A stretch of DNA of 64,000 nt, from NCBI GenBank assembly GCA_002811645.1, contig PDIP01000017.1, forward strand, positions 108,027 through 172,026. Direction: 5' to 3'. Under the pieces are notes generated by a model, which saw nothing but the letters and a program-made list of their open reading frames with translations, searched no databases and had not been told where the DNA came from. This DNA comes from Corallochytrium limacisporum. Taxonomy: Eukaryota > Opisthokonta. Made by a program: the position numbers and the translations under genes. This document shows positions 30,921 to 41,870 of this stretch, one piece after another; the first letter of the stretch is position 1; each line of letters begins with the position of its first letter.

Positions 30921-32618
30921 GTTTGATTTTTAATAGAGTGCTGTGCCAGTGTTAACGTGACATAGTTCACTTGGCGTCACGTCGCATCGAGAGCATAGCA
31001 TCCCATCAAGTAGCTCGCAAGATAGGCGTGGTAATAAACTGGCTCTTTTCCACCGCGTCCGATGAAAAGGGAACCCGCAATAGGCCCAATGTCCCCACCC
31101 ACTCCTAATAGTATAGAAAACAAAGGAGAGTATTCGAGCGAAAGAGGCAAAACATTGGCCACTGTTTGTTTTTTTCTTTGTCGTAATACTTGACGATCCC
31201 TTCCCTCACCAAAGGCTGAGATCGAGAACCCCACCTCCAACAGCAATACCAAGTAAAAACAAATGAAAGTCAGAGACCAACATCCAGTTCTTTCAGTACT
31301 GCCACGAGCAACTCAACGGTGGCGGCGAAAATTTTACCGATGGGGAAAAGCTTAAAAACCCACCGTGCCGTGCATCCTCATGGCTGCTGCTGAGTCGAAC
31401 GACCGGTTCCTTCACAGCCATACCTGCGCAGTATTCAATGTACCGGGTAGAACAGGTTCGCATTCGGACTCCCCGATGGAAGGGAGGGACTTTTTGAGTG
31501 CTGACCAGGACCGATATTGCTACTTTGATTCTGAATTTTAGGCCCCGACCAGGTAACCATCTCTCCTCAATATTATTGATTATATCTACATAGATTACGT
31601 TGGTTATTAACCACAAGTCCACAGCCGGCGATTGGAATGAATGTCGATGATGTTTCCTCGAACATACTTGAACCGCACCCCCCTTCCACTTCCTTTCGAA
31701 AGCGTTGCTGGTATACTGATTATATGCCCTTGCTTTCCAGTTTGCGAACTAAACAAAATAGATGTTTCATCTTCTGGTGGACTCCCCCTCCCCTTCCAAA
31801 CTGGCAGGGCCTTATGCTTCGGACAAGTAAAAAAAAAACTCGCCCAATACCGTACACACGGCAGCGGCCAGAGGTGAGGTCCTGCCACCTTGGGAAAGTT
31901 GGGGTACCGATAGGCTAAAAAAAAATTCCCTTTCTTGACCTTGCAAGCACACGGCCCACTATTCTTGACCTTTTTCTTCACAGTCAATTTGTCATTCACT
32001 CTGTCCCGAGAAGCCCTATATTCAGTACAGAGATGGGGATCGGATGGTGATGCAAGGAGGAGTCGTTGGCGTGGTGGCTGTGTGCCACTGCGAGCTGCTG
32101 GCGGGTTAGTGTGAGGAGAGTGGAGGAGGGGTGGCCGGGGGGGAGGGGGAAGGAAGGGAGCGGAGGTGTGGGCAACCACCTCCGGGAGGGTTTAACCCGC
32201 GCGGGCTGTTTCGACCTTTTGCCGACTTCCCAGTCATTTTGAACTGGGGATACGGGGAAATTAGAAGCGCTTCGGATTCGGTGCCCACATCCGCTCCGCT
32301 TAAATGTGCCGCCAAGGATGGTAGTGCTAGTTGGAACGAGGGGGAGAGACCCAAGATACCTGCGTGTTCCTGGCATCGGCGTTGACCTCTTGATGTGGTA
32401 GATGCCACGATACCGCACGGAGCCCCTGAAAGCCTTATGGTCTACGTCCATTTCAAGTATTTAGAACCGGGTAAGCCAAAATGGGAGGCAAATGACGGGG
32501 CAATAAGTCGGGCCTTCTCATAGCCGTGATTAGGATCTGACAAGAATCAGTATCTTTCGTTAGACATGTGGGTCTCATTCAGAATCGGATATAGCGCAAA
32601 ACAATAGATCCAAGTAGA
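30921..32618. other. Intergenic region, no supported gene
   Basis: 1.7 kb. It contains TATTGATT at 31574-31581, A-runs, and a G/C-rich stretch near 32120-32180. A 190-codon minus frame (31607-32179) is Pro/Lys-biased with no motif and is not called. Confidence 0.55.
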
Positions 32619-34001
32619 ATGCCACCAGGTGTGGAACAAATCCGCAGACCTGAGCTCTTATGGGTGGAGCAATATGAGGCCTCTGTGGCCTCTATGGAGC
32701 ATGGTCTCCTGGAGTATAGTCACCTCATGCAGATCCCGACAGATGAGCAGACTGCCGGGGACCTAGAAGAGACCCCGTTGCTGAGATCTTCTGTAGACGA
32801 ATGTGGAAGGTGTAACAACGCACAAACCACATACAATGCATGCAATGTGCTCATGGGTGCTGGCATCCTAAGCCTACCTTTCGCTATGAAGCTCTCGGGA
32901 TGGGTCGCTGGTGTAGCCTTGTTTCTGTCGCTGTCCATGTTGACGAACTACACAGCCAAGTTACTGGCTGTCTGTCTTGCGGAAGGCAGGCAGCGCGGTA
33001 TTCCTGCACAGAGTTACCCTGATCTTGGAGAAGCAGTGGCAGGGAAACTTGGGCGACACGGCCTCGGAACAGTTTTCTTTCTCGACCTAGTTTGCAGTGG
33101 AGTCATGTTCGTCATTCTCTTTGCAGACTCCATGGTGGGACTGATTCCGAGTCTACCGCGTACAGCCACCATACTCGGATTCTGTACTGTAATGACACCC
33201 GTTCTGTGGACAGCCAATATGAGGCGTCTGTCCTTCACCAGTTTCTTGGGAATGGCATCATGTATAGCCGTTTTAGTAGCCTTGCTGCTTGTGGGGACAG
33301 TTGACGACAAGTTCAAAAACCTAGTACAAAACACATCATGGTCACCGCCACATGGAGCGCCAGGCATTCTTTTGTCGTATGGAATAGTAATGATGGCGTA
33401 CTGTGGGCATGCGACGTACCCTTCTATTCTCGGAGCTATGAAGACTCCAAAGCACGCAAAGTTTGTAGTTAACGCCTCATATGCCATAGTAGTTCTGGTA
33501 TATTTCGGTATGGCCCTTCTGGGGTACGTAATGTTTGGTGAAGACACTGCGAAGGAGATTACTTTGAACTTCCCCCGCGGTTTGATCAGCATGGCAGCGT
33601 TGACAATGGTCACAATCAACACAGCCATGAAGTACCCCTTAATTGTTGATCCCGCAGCGACTTATGTTGAAGCCATTGCAATGTCCATGCACCCTCAGCT
33701 GGCTGAAAGTGGAAAGGGCAAGAAACACAAACCGCCTCTCTGGTTGCGTGCCATGGTTCGGACATTTCTTGTGGCCCTTACCGCCGTGGTGTCGATCACC
33801 GTATCCGACTTCGCGAGGGTTCTGTCCTTCATGGGAGCTGTTTTTGCCTCACTACTTGCGTTGATCTTCCCGTTCTATTGCTATCTCAAGATCATTGGAC
33901 CACAATTATCTGTCTGGTCAAGAACTGCGCACTGGATTCTGTTCTGGGGTAGCATCGGCCTCTCTGTCGCGGGTGTTTATGGATCGATCTCCATGGACTA
34001 G
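32619..34001 (+). CDS. AAAP-family amino-acid transporter (AVT/SLC38-like)
   Basis: 460 aa. A cytoplasmic N-terminus of about 65 residues precedes NAQTTYNACNVLMGAGILSLPFAMKLSGWVAG; the unwound first helix with GxGxLSLP is the family signature. About eleven membrane segments follow. YGIVMMAYCGHATYPSI and FGMALLGYVMFGEDTAKEITLNFP are typical AVT blocks. Relatives such as yeast Avt proteins move neutral amino acids across vacuolar or lysosomal membranes, driven by protons. The location here is inferred from the family only; no sorting signal is obvious. The length is normal. The divergent upstream region carries no clear promoter element. Confidence 0.92.
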   Translation: MPPGVEQIRRPELLWVEQYEASVASMEHGLLEYSHLMQIPTDEQTAGDLEETPLLRSSVDECGRCNNAQTTYNACNVLMGAGILSLPFAMKLSGWVAGVALFLSLSMLTNYTAKLLAVCLAEGRQRGIPAQSYPDLGEAVAGKLGRHGLGTVFFLDLVCSGVMFVILFADSMVGLIPSLPRTATILGFCTVMTPVLWTANMRRLSFTSFLGMASCIAVLVALLLVGTVDDKFKNLVQNTSWSPPHGAPGILLSYGIVMMAYCGHATYPSILGAMKTPKHAKFVVNASYAIVVLVYFGMALLGYVMFGEDTAKEITLNFPRGLISMAALTMVTINTAMKYPLIVDPAATYVEAIAMSMHPQLAESGKGKKHKPPLWLRAMVRTFLVALTAVVSITVSDFARVLSFMGAVFASLLALIFPFYCYLKIIGPQLSVWSRTAHWILFWGSIGLSVAGVYGSISMD

Positions 34002-34805
34002 CTGTAGTATCGATTCCAACACGCAGTATTGATTTATACCGAAATACCATTAATCAATAATTAATCTAGTTTGTAGTCCAATAGAGTACTGTAGTACATT
34101 TACTACCACAGATGACTGTTTACTGGCCGTTGTTTGCATAGTCAATGTACTAGCAATCCCGGCTCCGAGGCATAGATTCTCTCTGTTTTTGTTTTGCCAA
34201 AAGATTTCTGCGTTCGCCCTGGTTAAACCAGTGCGGAAAAACGGTTCGCTCGGTATGGGTCTGGGTTCGGTCGCATGTGGCTGTTGCAGTACAAAATCTA
34301 CTGAACAGCGGCGAGGGCTTCGGCACTGTTCGGTTCACCTTCTGTGTATGGCGCGCGCCTGTTTCCCCCCTAGGGCGGAACTTCCGGAGGGCGGTGTTAT
34401 GCAGATGAAAGGCCCGTACCGCTCCGCTTTTGTTGTGTTTTTCAATTCTTGGCCCCCCCAGAATGGGCTGCGAGAGGCGGCGGTGGCTCACTGCGCTCGT
34501 CTCCACAGAGCTGGAGTCCATACGAGACAGATCCATCAGCAATATTTCCGCGCCGCAATGCCAATAGAGAGAGCACATAAGCACAGTATGTAATCCCATG
34601 GTGTTTCAGTGATTATATCGAAATAATCTATAAAAACTGCTGCTCTGGCCAAACAGTGGACTGAATAAATCTACCAGGCTTTGGTGTGGAAGCTGGGTTT
34701 GGATACCCGAGAACTGTAAACTGGGAATAGTCTTCGAGAACTATGCTTGCGTAGTTTAGTAGATGGATAGGTATCGGGAGCCATTAGATCATAATTAGTT
34801 TCAAA
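34002..34805. other. Intergenic region between transporter and gamma-COP
   Basis: 804 bases with two head-to-head elements, TATTGATT at 34027-34034 and AATCAATA at 34052-34059, right after the transporter stop. The short frames on both strands near 34150-34600 are not supported. Confidence 0.55.
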
Positions 34806-37481
34806 ATGGCGCAGTTTGACACAGGTTTCAAGAAGGATGAGGAAGAGATTGTGGGCATGCCCTTTGGACACATGGACAAGTCCAGTGTCATCCAAGAGGC
34901 TCGCGGTCTCTTCAACAAGTCCCCCATTCAAATCAGAAAGTCAGCAGTGGTTTTGACGAAGCTACTGCTGATTATCAACCAGGGAGAACAAATTGGCACG
35001 CGAGAAGCAACCGAGGTTTTCTTCGCGATCACGAAACTGTTCCAGAGCCGTGATATTATGCTACGTCGCCTGGTTTACCTTGCTATTAAGGATTTATCAA
35101 GTATGGCTGAAGATGTAATCATTGTGACTTCTTCTCTGACCAAGGACATGACTGCTAGCGAGGGCATCTACCGGGCAAGCGCCATTCGCGCCCTGACTAC
35201 GATCACAGACGCCACCATGATTCAGGCCATTGAAAGGTATCTCAAACAGGCCATTGTGGACCGCGATCCCCATGTCAGCACAGCTGCCTTGGCCTCTGCC
35301 ACAACACTGCATAAGGGCAATCCGGAGGTGGTTAAACGTTGGGTAAACGAAGTCCAGGAGGCATGCAACTCTAAGGACCCTATGGTTCAGTACCATGCTT
35401 TGAGCCTTATGTATCAGATTAAGCAGCGGGATCGGCTAGCTGTGGCAAAACTGGTGACTTCGATGATGCGCAGCTCCCTGAGAAGCCCCTATGCCACGAT
35501 GATGCTCATCCGCTATGCCGCACGGGTGATGCAAGAAGACCAGAGCCCGGAGACTCAGCGTCAGATGTACGATTTCTTGGAAGGATGCATGCGCCACAAG
35601 AGTGAAATGGTTATCTACGAGGCTGCGCGTACCATCTGTGCCCTGCCTCATGCCACTGCACGAGATCTGACACCTGCTGTGAGCGTGTTGCAGCTGTTCC
35701 TGAGCAGTCCTCGGGCTACCCAACGATATGCCGCTGTGAAGACCCTGAGTGCCGTTAGCTTGCACCATCCTAGCGCTGTCACCCCGTGTAACTTGGACAT
35801 GGAGAACTTGATCACCGACTCCAATCGCAGCATCGCCACTCTGGCCATTACCACACTGCTGAAGACTGGGTCTGAGGCCAGTGTCGATCGATTGATGAAG
35901 CAGATTAGCAGTTTCATGAGTGAGATTCCGGATGAATTCAAGGTTGTGGTCGTACAGGCCATCCAGGCTTTGTGCATCAAATTCCCCAGTAAGCAGATGA
36001 CCATGATGAGCTTTCTCTCGAGTATCCTGCGTGATGAGGGTGGCGAAGAGTACAAAGCGGCCATTGTCGACTCCATGATCATGATTGTGTATCAGGTCGA
36101 GGAGGCCAAGGAATCTGGTCTTGCACATTTAGCTGAGTTTATTGAGGATTGCGAATTCACGAACCTCAACACCAGAGTCTTACATGTGTTGGGCAAGCTT
36201 GGACCGAAATCGAAGACCCCCTCGAAGTTCATTCGCTACATCTACAACCGCATTATTCTGGAGAATGCTACTGTGCGAGCCGCTGCCGTCAGTGTACTGG
36301 CCAAGTTTGCGCTAAACTGCCCCCAGCTGTTACCGTCCATCCGCACTCTTCTCAAGACTTGTCTGGATGACAGTGATGATGAGGTTCGGGATCGCGCTGT
36401 TATGTACCTGTGGCTACTCGACGACCCCAGCGAGAAGACCAAGTTCTACATGGATGGTGAACTTAATGTTTCCCTGCCGGCCATGGAAAAGAAACTCACG
36501 TCATATATCGAACAGCCGGAAGCCCAACCATTTGACATTGAGGCTGTTCCTGCAGCGCCCAAGAAGCGTGAGGCCACTGCCATGGATAATATCATGAGCA
36601 CCATGCAGAAACCCGGCGCTGGTGTGGCACCTGTGGAGGCCAATGGCACACCTACTCCGGCTGCTGCAGCTGCTTTCGACACCAGTGAGAGTGCTGCTGA
36701 TCGCCTTGCAGCCATTCCCGAGCTCGAGGGCGTGGGTAACTACTGTAAGAGCAACCGCCCTGTGCAGCTCACGGAATCTGAGACAGAGTACATGGTTACG
36801 TGCACCAAGCACCTGTTCGAGCACTACATGGTACTTGAATACGAGGTCAACAATACCCTGCCGGACCAACAGCTGGATCGAGTCAGCATGCGTGTCCAAC
36901 TGGATGATCCTGAATGGACTATTGCCAAGATTGTCCCTGCCCCAGAGATCAAGTACGATAATCCGCAATGCATCTATGTTGTGCTTGCCCTTCCACAAGA
37001 TATCACCAATGCCATCGTGACCGCCTCCAACACCTTGACCTTCATTATCAAGGACTGTGACCCCGAGACTGGAGAGGCTGATGAGGAGGGGTACGATGAT
37101 GAGTACACAATTGAGGATCTGGATGTCGTCTTGGCGGACAATATTTCACCGGTGCATATTTCAAGCTTCCAAGGATCTTGGGAAGAGATGGGACAAGAGT
37201 CAGAGGTTACAGAGACGTTCGAACTGGACATGTCTTCCGTCAAAGAATGCGTTGCTGCCGTACTAAAGGAACTGGGCATGCAGCCCTGCGATCGCACCGA
37301 CGTTGTGGCGGACGACAAGACGCGCCACGAGCTCCTACTCGGGGGTGTTTTCCGCGGCATTGGTCGCGTGCTGGTGCGCGCTCGGATGATTTACGACCAG
37401 TCGTCTGGAGTAGCCATGCAGTTCAGCGTACGCGCAAAGAACTCGGAGGTGGCTGCTTTGATTGCTGAGAGCATGGGGTAA
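34806..37481 (+). CDS. COPG: Coatomer subunit gamma (gamma-COP, Sec21)
   Basis: 891 aa. The opening KSSVIQEARGLFNKSPI and the region to about residue 550 form the adaptin-like helical solenoid (TKLLLIINQGEQIGTREATEVFFAITKLFQSRD, VYLAIKDLSSMAEDVIIVTSSLTKDM). A linker with AAPKKREATAMDN and Ala/Pro-rich residues follows. The C-terminal appendage begins near 640 (LTESETEYMVTCTKHLFEHYMVLEYEVNNTL) and ends with the beta/alpha platform (KECVAAVLKELGMQPCDRTD). It is a core subunit of COPI coats, which drive Golgi-to-ER and intra-Golgi retrieval. The length and order match fungal and animal proteins. The gene is convergent with the Kir gene, 113 bases between stops. Confidence 0.97.
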   Translation: MAQFDTGFKKDEEEIVGMPFGHMDKSSVIQEARGLFNKSPIQIRKSAVVLTKLLLIINQGEQIGTREATEVFFAITKLFQSRDIMLRRLVYLAIKDLSSMAEDVIIVTSSLTKDMTASEGIYRASAIRALTTITDATMIQAIERYLKQAIVDRDPHVSTAALASATTLHKGNPEVVKRWVNEVQEACNSKDPMVQYHALSLMYQIKQRDRLAVAKLVTSMMRSSLRSPYATMMLIRYAARVMQEDQSPETQRQMYDFLEGCMRHKSEMVIYEAARTICALPHATARDLTPAVSVLQLFLSSPRATQRYAAVKTLSAVSLHHPSAVTPCNLDMENLITDSNRSIATLAITTLLKTGSEASVDRLMKQISSFMSEIPDEFKVVVVQAIQALCIKFPSKQMTMMSFLSSILRDEGGEEYKAAIVDSMIMIVYQVEEAKESGLAHLAEFIEDCEFTNLNTRVLHVLGKLGPKSKTPSKFIRYIYNRIILENATVRAAAVSVLAKFALNCPQLLPSIRTLLKTCLDDSDDEVRDRAVMYLWLLDDPSEKTKFYMDGELNVSLPAMEKKLTSYIEQPEAQPFDIEAVPAAPKKREATAMDNIMSTMQKPGAGVAPVEANGTPTPAAAAAFDTSESAADRLAAIPELEGVGNYCKSNRPVQLTESETEYMVTCTKHLFEHYMVLEYEVNNTLPDQQLDRVSMRVQLDDPEWTIAKIVPAPEIKYDNPQCIYVVLALPQDITNAIVTASNTLTFIIKDCDPETGEADEEGYDDEYTIEDLDVVLADNISPVHISSFQGSWEEMGQESEVTETFELDMSSVKECVAAVLKELGMQPCDRTDVVADDKTRHELLLGGVFRGIGRVLVRARMIYDQSSGVAMQFSVRAKNSEVAALIAESMG

Positions 37482-37594
37482 TCCTTGTTCTTGTCGTATA
37501 GAGTACTTTGGCGCCGAGAAAATCAAAACCATACACAAAAAAAACACATCAGAGCATAAACTCAAAAAGTCTGTCATGATAACGAGAATATAGA

Positions 37595-40013
37595 CTATGT
37601 TTCGTGTTCCTTGCCGGTCTCCTTTCCACCAGACTCTTTACCAAGAGAATGATTACTGGTGGAATCAACTGAAGGCTGTCGGTGAATTGTGAAGCCTTTC
37701 TCACGAGCCTGACTACCCATATCATCGCTGCGCGGTGACAGGACCGACGACCGAGGTGGGACCGCGGCAGCTGCCTCGTAGCTCGGTGTTCGGTTCATCT
37801 GTGGCCGAAGCATATTCACTTTTAGAGACTGAGGTCTCTGATGTTGATTCACCATCCGGCGGATCATGTCACGATGGAGGTTGGGCTCGTGACCCTGCGG
37901 GAAACCCTGCTGCATTGCAGATATCATGCTACTGGATGCCACATTTTGCATACTGCTGAGACTACTCTTGACATAGTCTGGCTCTTCACATTCATTTATA
38001 CTCTCCTTCGAATATGCTGTGCTAAGCAACCCACCACGGAATCGTCCACTACCCCACAAACTTGGGAAACGGCGCTGCAACTCTGGTGGCAGCAGTTTGG
38101 TGTTGTGGAACTTGCTGTAATCCACGCAAAACTTAAGGTTCTTGACCGTGATGATAGGCTCATAGGTGTGATTCCACATGATCTCATTCGCTGTGTAGCT
38201 CCAGCGAGCCTGGAAATTGTCACTACAGGCTTCATCAATACCGTCCAGGACGGGAATGATCTCTGCGCGGATGCGCAAGAGATCCTCCCGGGTCATACCG
38301 AAGAGTGGACTGTTCTCATCAATGCGATGGACGACCGTCCATGGCAACGCTAGGAGGGGTGCACTCATGCTCGTGTTTCGCACACGAAGGTCTTGACGAT
38401 TGACCTCAAAGTTCAGTTCCTGAATCTCGTATGGTTCATTGCATGGCACACGCTCCCGAGCCTTGTTTCTTCGCAGTCTCAGGAATAGTAGATGGAGCTG
38501 TGTGTCGACAAGCTGACTCTTGTGGCGCATGTTACCAATGCGGAATGTGAGACACGGAACCCCTGTCGTGTATTCACCAGACTTTTCTGCGCGCCGTCCG
38601 CTGCGCCACGTTGCAGTAGTACAATTGATAACGGCGCGCCGGCTGAAGAGGATCTTTCGTCTCATTCGAGATGGTCTTGAAATCTTCGCAAACACCAACC
38701 CAGTCACGAACGCATTGATCAAAATCGATGTCCAAGACTGTACCATAACCACGTAGTTACCTGCACCCCGTGGACTTAGAACACCATATCCTATGGTATC
38801 TTGAGTTTGGATCGAGAAGAAAAAGCAATCCACAAAGCTGTCCGCTTGTTCTATGCCATCAACAACCCAGTACATTACGGCAAAGACAAGATTGATCAAG
38901 ATATAGATGACCAACGAAGCAGGTAGCAGCTTATACCAGCTGATATCTAGAACGTGGTGGTACATGTCTTTCAAAGCACTCATGAACGGTAAGTTGACTT
39001 GCTCCAGATTGAAGCCACCACGGCGATTAACCAAGCGAACGTATGGAAGATCATCCCTCATCTTTCGCAACTGTCCCGGCCGGAAGAAGAGATCATCCTC
39101 TTCCAAATCTTCCGGCAACTCATCGGGGAATTCTCCCATTTCGGGATCCATCCAAGGTGGTGTACCTGGTGTAATACTGCCCCCAAAGGCCCGACCCATG
39201 TTTGTGTGAATGCTTTCATCATCGCCGTACACGGAACTGGCGGCACTGTCGTGTCCCTGGCGGGGAATGTGCAAACCTTGCCAAGTGATTTGTCCCCCAT
39301 TCGCGTTGTAGACCGATGGACCTCCATTGGTTTGTTGTGGTGGCAGAGCAGCGCCACCAAAGTCACTCAGGAATGCACCGTAGCTCTGAGGCCGAGGTAT
39401 GCGGGGCTGGCTTAGACTCGCCCCACCTTGACCAGACCCATGGCTTTTCATGCGAGCCTTGTCCGCACGGTAAGGTTCATCACCGTCATCGCCCGGTGTT
39501 AGTCGGCTCCTGAGAATACGCTCCTCCCCATGGCCTGGATGTTCGTGCCCTGGCTCTATCAAAGTAGGTGTGGTTAGTGAGGATCCACTGGTTCGCGTAT
39601 CTGATTTCGAAATGGCCGAATGAGCCGCAAAGCCCCAGGCGTTTTTCTTCGGCTTTGCTCCATTTGTTCCTTCTTTCAGGTCTTTAGGTGAGCTGAGCAA
39701 TGGCTGTTTCTCTCCAAGATTAGAGTTGGGTGAGTCAATGGAGGTGTTCGCAACCAACTCTTCGATGGACTCCATGGAGTGCTCCATTGAAGACTTCATG
39801 AGACCAGACCGGGTGGAGTGTCCCCGGTCTATGTCTTTTCCCTTCACCATGTCTGTCCACGGCAGTAGCCGAGAATTCACACGTGTGCTACCATACACAA
39901 ACTTCTGAGATCCCAAATTGAGTGCAAACCCTTTCCATCCCTTGCAGCGACGTAGGACTCACCAATTTCTTTGAAGGGTCTAAGCGTTGTCCTATGGATC
40001 TCTCCAACGACAT
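37595..40013 (-). CDS. Inward-rectifier potassium channel (Kir) with one 58-nt intron
   Basis: Join of 39963-40013 and 37595-39904, about 786 aa. The intron 39905-39962 begins GTGAGT and ends TCTCAG. Splicing is in phase 0 and joins MSLERSIGQRLDPSKKL to KFVYGSTRVNSR. The N-terminus of about 300 residues is long and disordered. Then come a first helix (YKLLPASLVIYILINLVF), the filter TIGYG at about 387-391, a second helix (SWTSILINAFVTGLVFA), and the Kir cytoplasmic beta domain (LFSRRAVINC, LTFRIGNMRHKSQLVDTQLHLLFLRL, HRIDENSPLFGMTREDL). Kir channels set resting K+ conductance. The filter context QDTIGYGV lacks the usual Arg after the motif. An in-frame ATG at 40064 is an alternative start. 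Confidence 0.85.
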
Positions 40014-41398
40014 GATTGGCTCAGAGTTTTCACTTCCTAGTGCATGTACCACATCAAGTACCATACCAAGTAAAGGGCGCCTATTTAAACAAAGAAACAC
40101 TCATGAGCGGTCCTCGGATATGTCCTTTTCTCCCGTCCTTGCCTCCATTAAAGCGGCTGAGATTCTCCCGCTTAGTCCCGAACTTCTGAACCCGCTCTCT
40201 GCGCGGCTCCCGTCTCTGGGCTGTGCGGTCGGAGAGTGTGCGCTCACTGGGGCGCCCAGGCGCGCAAAGCCCAAAAAAAAAGGGGGAGGGGGGTGGCGGC
40301 GGCTTTGACGGGAAGGAAGAAGGAAAGGTGTCTGGGTTGGGAGGGGAGCGCGGGGCGGGGAGAACGAATGGGCCGACCGCCGCAGAAAACGCGGCGGATG
40401 AAAGTGCAAAAGCCAGACACCCCCCGCCGGCTACCAGCATACAGCACCATCACAGGCACAGCACCCGAATGGCGCACCCGAGTTCTCTCTGGCAACCGAA
40501 CCGTGCCTGCATGCTCGCTTTATTTCGAGCAAGTGCACATTGCTGTGTGCTTCTTCACCATCTGGTGCAGTATGGCATGTGGTCCGGTCCATGTACCATG
40601 ACGTACGTTCATGAGTGCGCATTCTGATAGGGATTCTATAGCGACTTGGGACCGGTCCTCCTTCCATTGTTCGAGGTCATCGCGCTTTACAACCACACGA
40701 CGGTCCCGCAGTGCCGAGTCACCATACAGCTTGCCTGGGTCATCAACAGAATTACTGCCCGATTGCATGAACAGATCCCCATTCACAGACTATAGCGAGG
40801 GCAAAATCTCAATCCATCTCGGGGAGATTGATAGGGGATGACAGAGCACGGCAGCCACAAAATTTTTTCTTGTGAAATTGACAGCAGCGCGAAAACCTTG
40901 GTGAATTAAGCACGGCCGGGTTATTATCCAAAGGAGGCAACCGCTCCTGCAGCGGGGCAAGTCGTGCTGCTGCCACCGCCAGTTCTGGCCGGCTCCGGCC
41001 CTAGACAGTTACAGCTGCCAAGCACCGGGTACAGTGTAGCAATGGACCGTCCCCCTGCTTTAGTGCCGGGTCGGATGGGCAGTAGTATTGATTCTGGGGC
41101 AACCCCGGCTGTATGGTGAAAGTACTGAATTCAAATGTTCAGTACATTTAGTACCGAACATCTCACTTCGCGGTGTGCAAGGGTAAAATGAAAACGCCAC
41201 AACAGCGCACGTTGGGCGGCGGAGCGAGAAGAGAACGAGAACGACAAATACCTGTGCAGCTTCTGTAATCGGTGCAACACAGGAACATCTCTTTTTGTAG
41301 TTCTGACAAGCTATTTCAGAAATTTCAGGTCTCACTTGAAGGAACGCATGTAAGACCTGGAGCTTGAATCAGGCCTTGGGGTCACCAGTAAGGAAACC
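40014..41398. other. Divergent region between Kir and LSM1
   Basis: 1.4 kb. A TATTTAAAC stretch at 40082-40090 could be a TATA-like box for the Kir gene. A Lys/Gly-coded purine-rich stretch lies near 40270-40330. TATTGATT is at 41086-41093. An inverted repeat GTACTGAA...TTCAGTAC spans 41122-41145, with a related GTACCGAA after it. No gene is supported. Confidence 0.5.
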
Positions 41399-41815
41399 AT
41401 GGAACAGAAGGACGACTTTCCCGGCATGGCCAGCCTGCTGCAGCAGGTGGATAAGAAGCTCATTGTAGTTCTCCGGGACGGACGCAAGCTCATCGGATAC
41501 TTGCGTTCTTTTGATCAATTTGGAAATCTTGTGCTCCATGAAACAATTGAGCGTGTGTATGCGGGAAATGTCTATGGAGATATGCCACGAGGTATCTTTC
41601 TGATCAGGGGGGAGAGCATAGTTATGATGGGTGAAATTAGTCCCGCCAAGGAAGCTACGCTTCCCTTGCAGCAGGTCAGTTTCGAGGAGGCTCTGTTCGC
41701 CCAAGCAGATGAACGCGAGCAAAAGGAAGAAGAACAGAGGGCTAAGTCCCGGGCGTTGGTGAACCGCGGTCTGCAGCCTGGAAACGATCCCACTTCGGAA
41801 GATGTCTGGACATAA
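41399..41815 (+). CDS. LSM1: U6 snRNA-associated Sm-like protein LSm1
   Basis: 138 aa. The Sm1 motif is KLIVVLRDGRKLIGYLRSFDQFGNLVLHET (about residues 19-48) and Sm2 is GIFLIRGESIVMMGEI (about 66-81). A C-terminal helical extension follows (EEALFAQADEREQKEEEQRAKSRA), typical of LSm1 and not of other LSm proteins; it threads over the Lsm1-7 ring. That ring binds oligoadenylated 3' ends in P-bodies and promotes decapping and 5'-3' decay. The start ERVYAGNVYGDMPRG loop is also LSm1-specific. The gene is convergent with CofG, with only 55 bases between stops, so the 3' UTRs must overlap or be very short. Confidence 0.96.
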   Translation: MEQKDDFPGMASLLQQVDKKLIVVLRDGRKLIGYLRSFDQFGNLVLHETIERVYAGNVYGDMPRGIFLIRGESIVMMGEISPAKEATLPLQQVSFEEALFAQADEREQKEEEQRAKSRALVNRGLQPGNDPTSEDVWT

Positions 41816-41870
41816 AGAATGAGTTTTATTACATCATAAATGTACATTCATGAGCATAGACTTATAACCA

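Noticed and set aside
31607-32179. 190-codon minus frame, Pro- and Lys-rich
   Set aside because: Low-complexity composition and no motif; probably a chance frame in G/C-rich DNA.
37505-37516. TTTGGCGCC E2F-like sequence
   Set aside because: It lies between two convergent 3' ends, so a promoter role is unlikely.
41122-41145. Inverted repeat GTACTGAA/TTCAGTAC with a nearby GTACCGAA
   Set aside because: Only 8-bp arms; similar GTACTG words occur elsewhere between genes but I could not show a consistent element.
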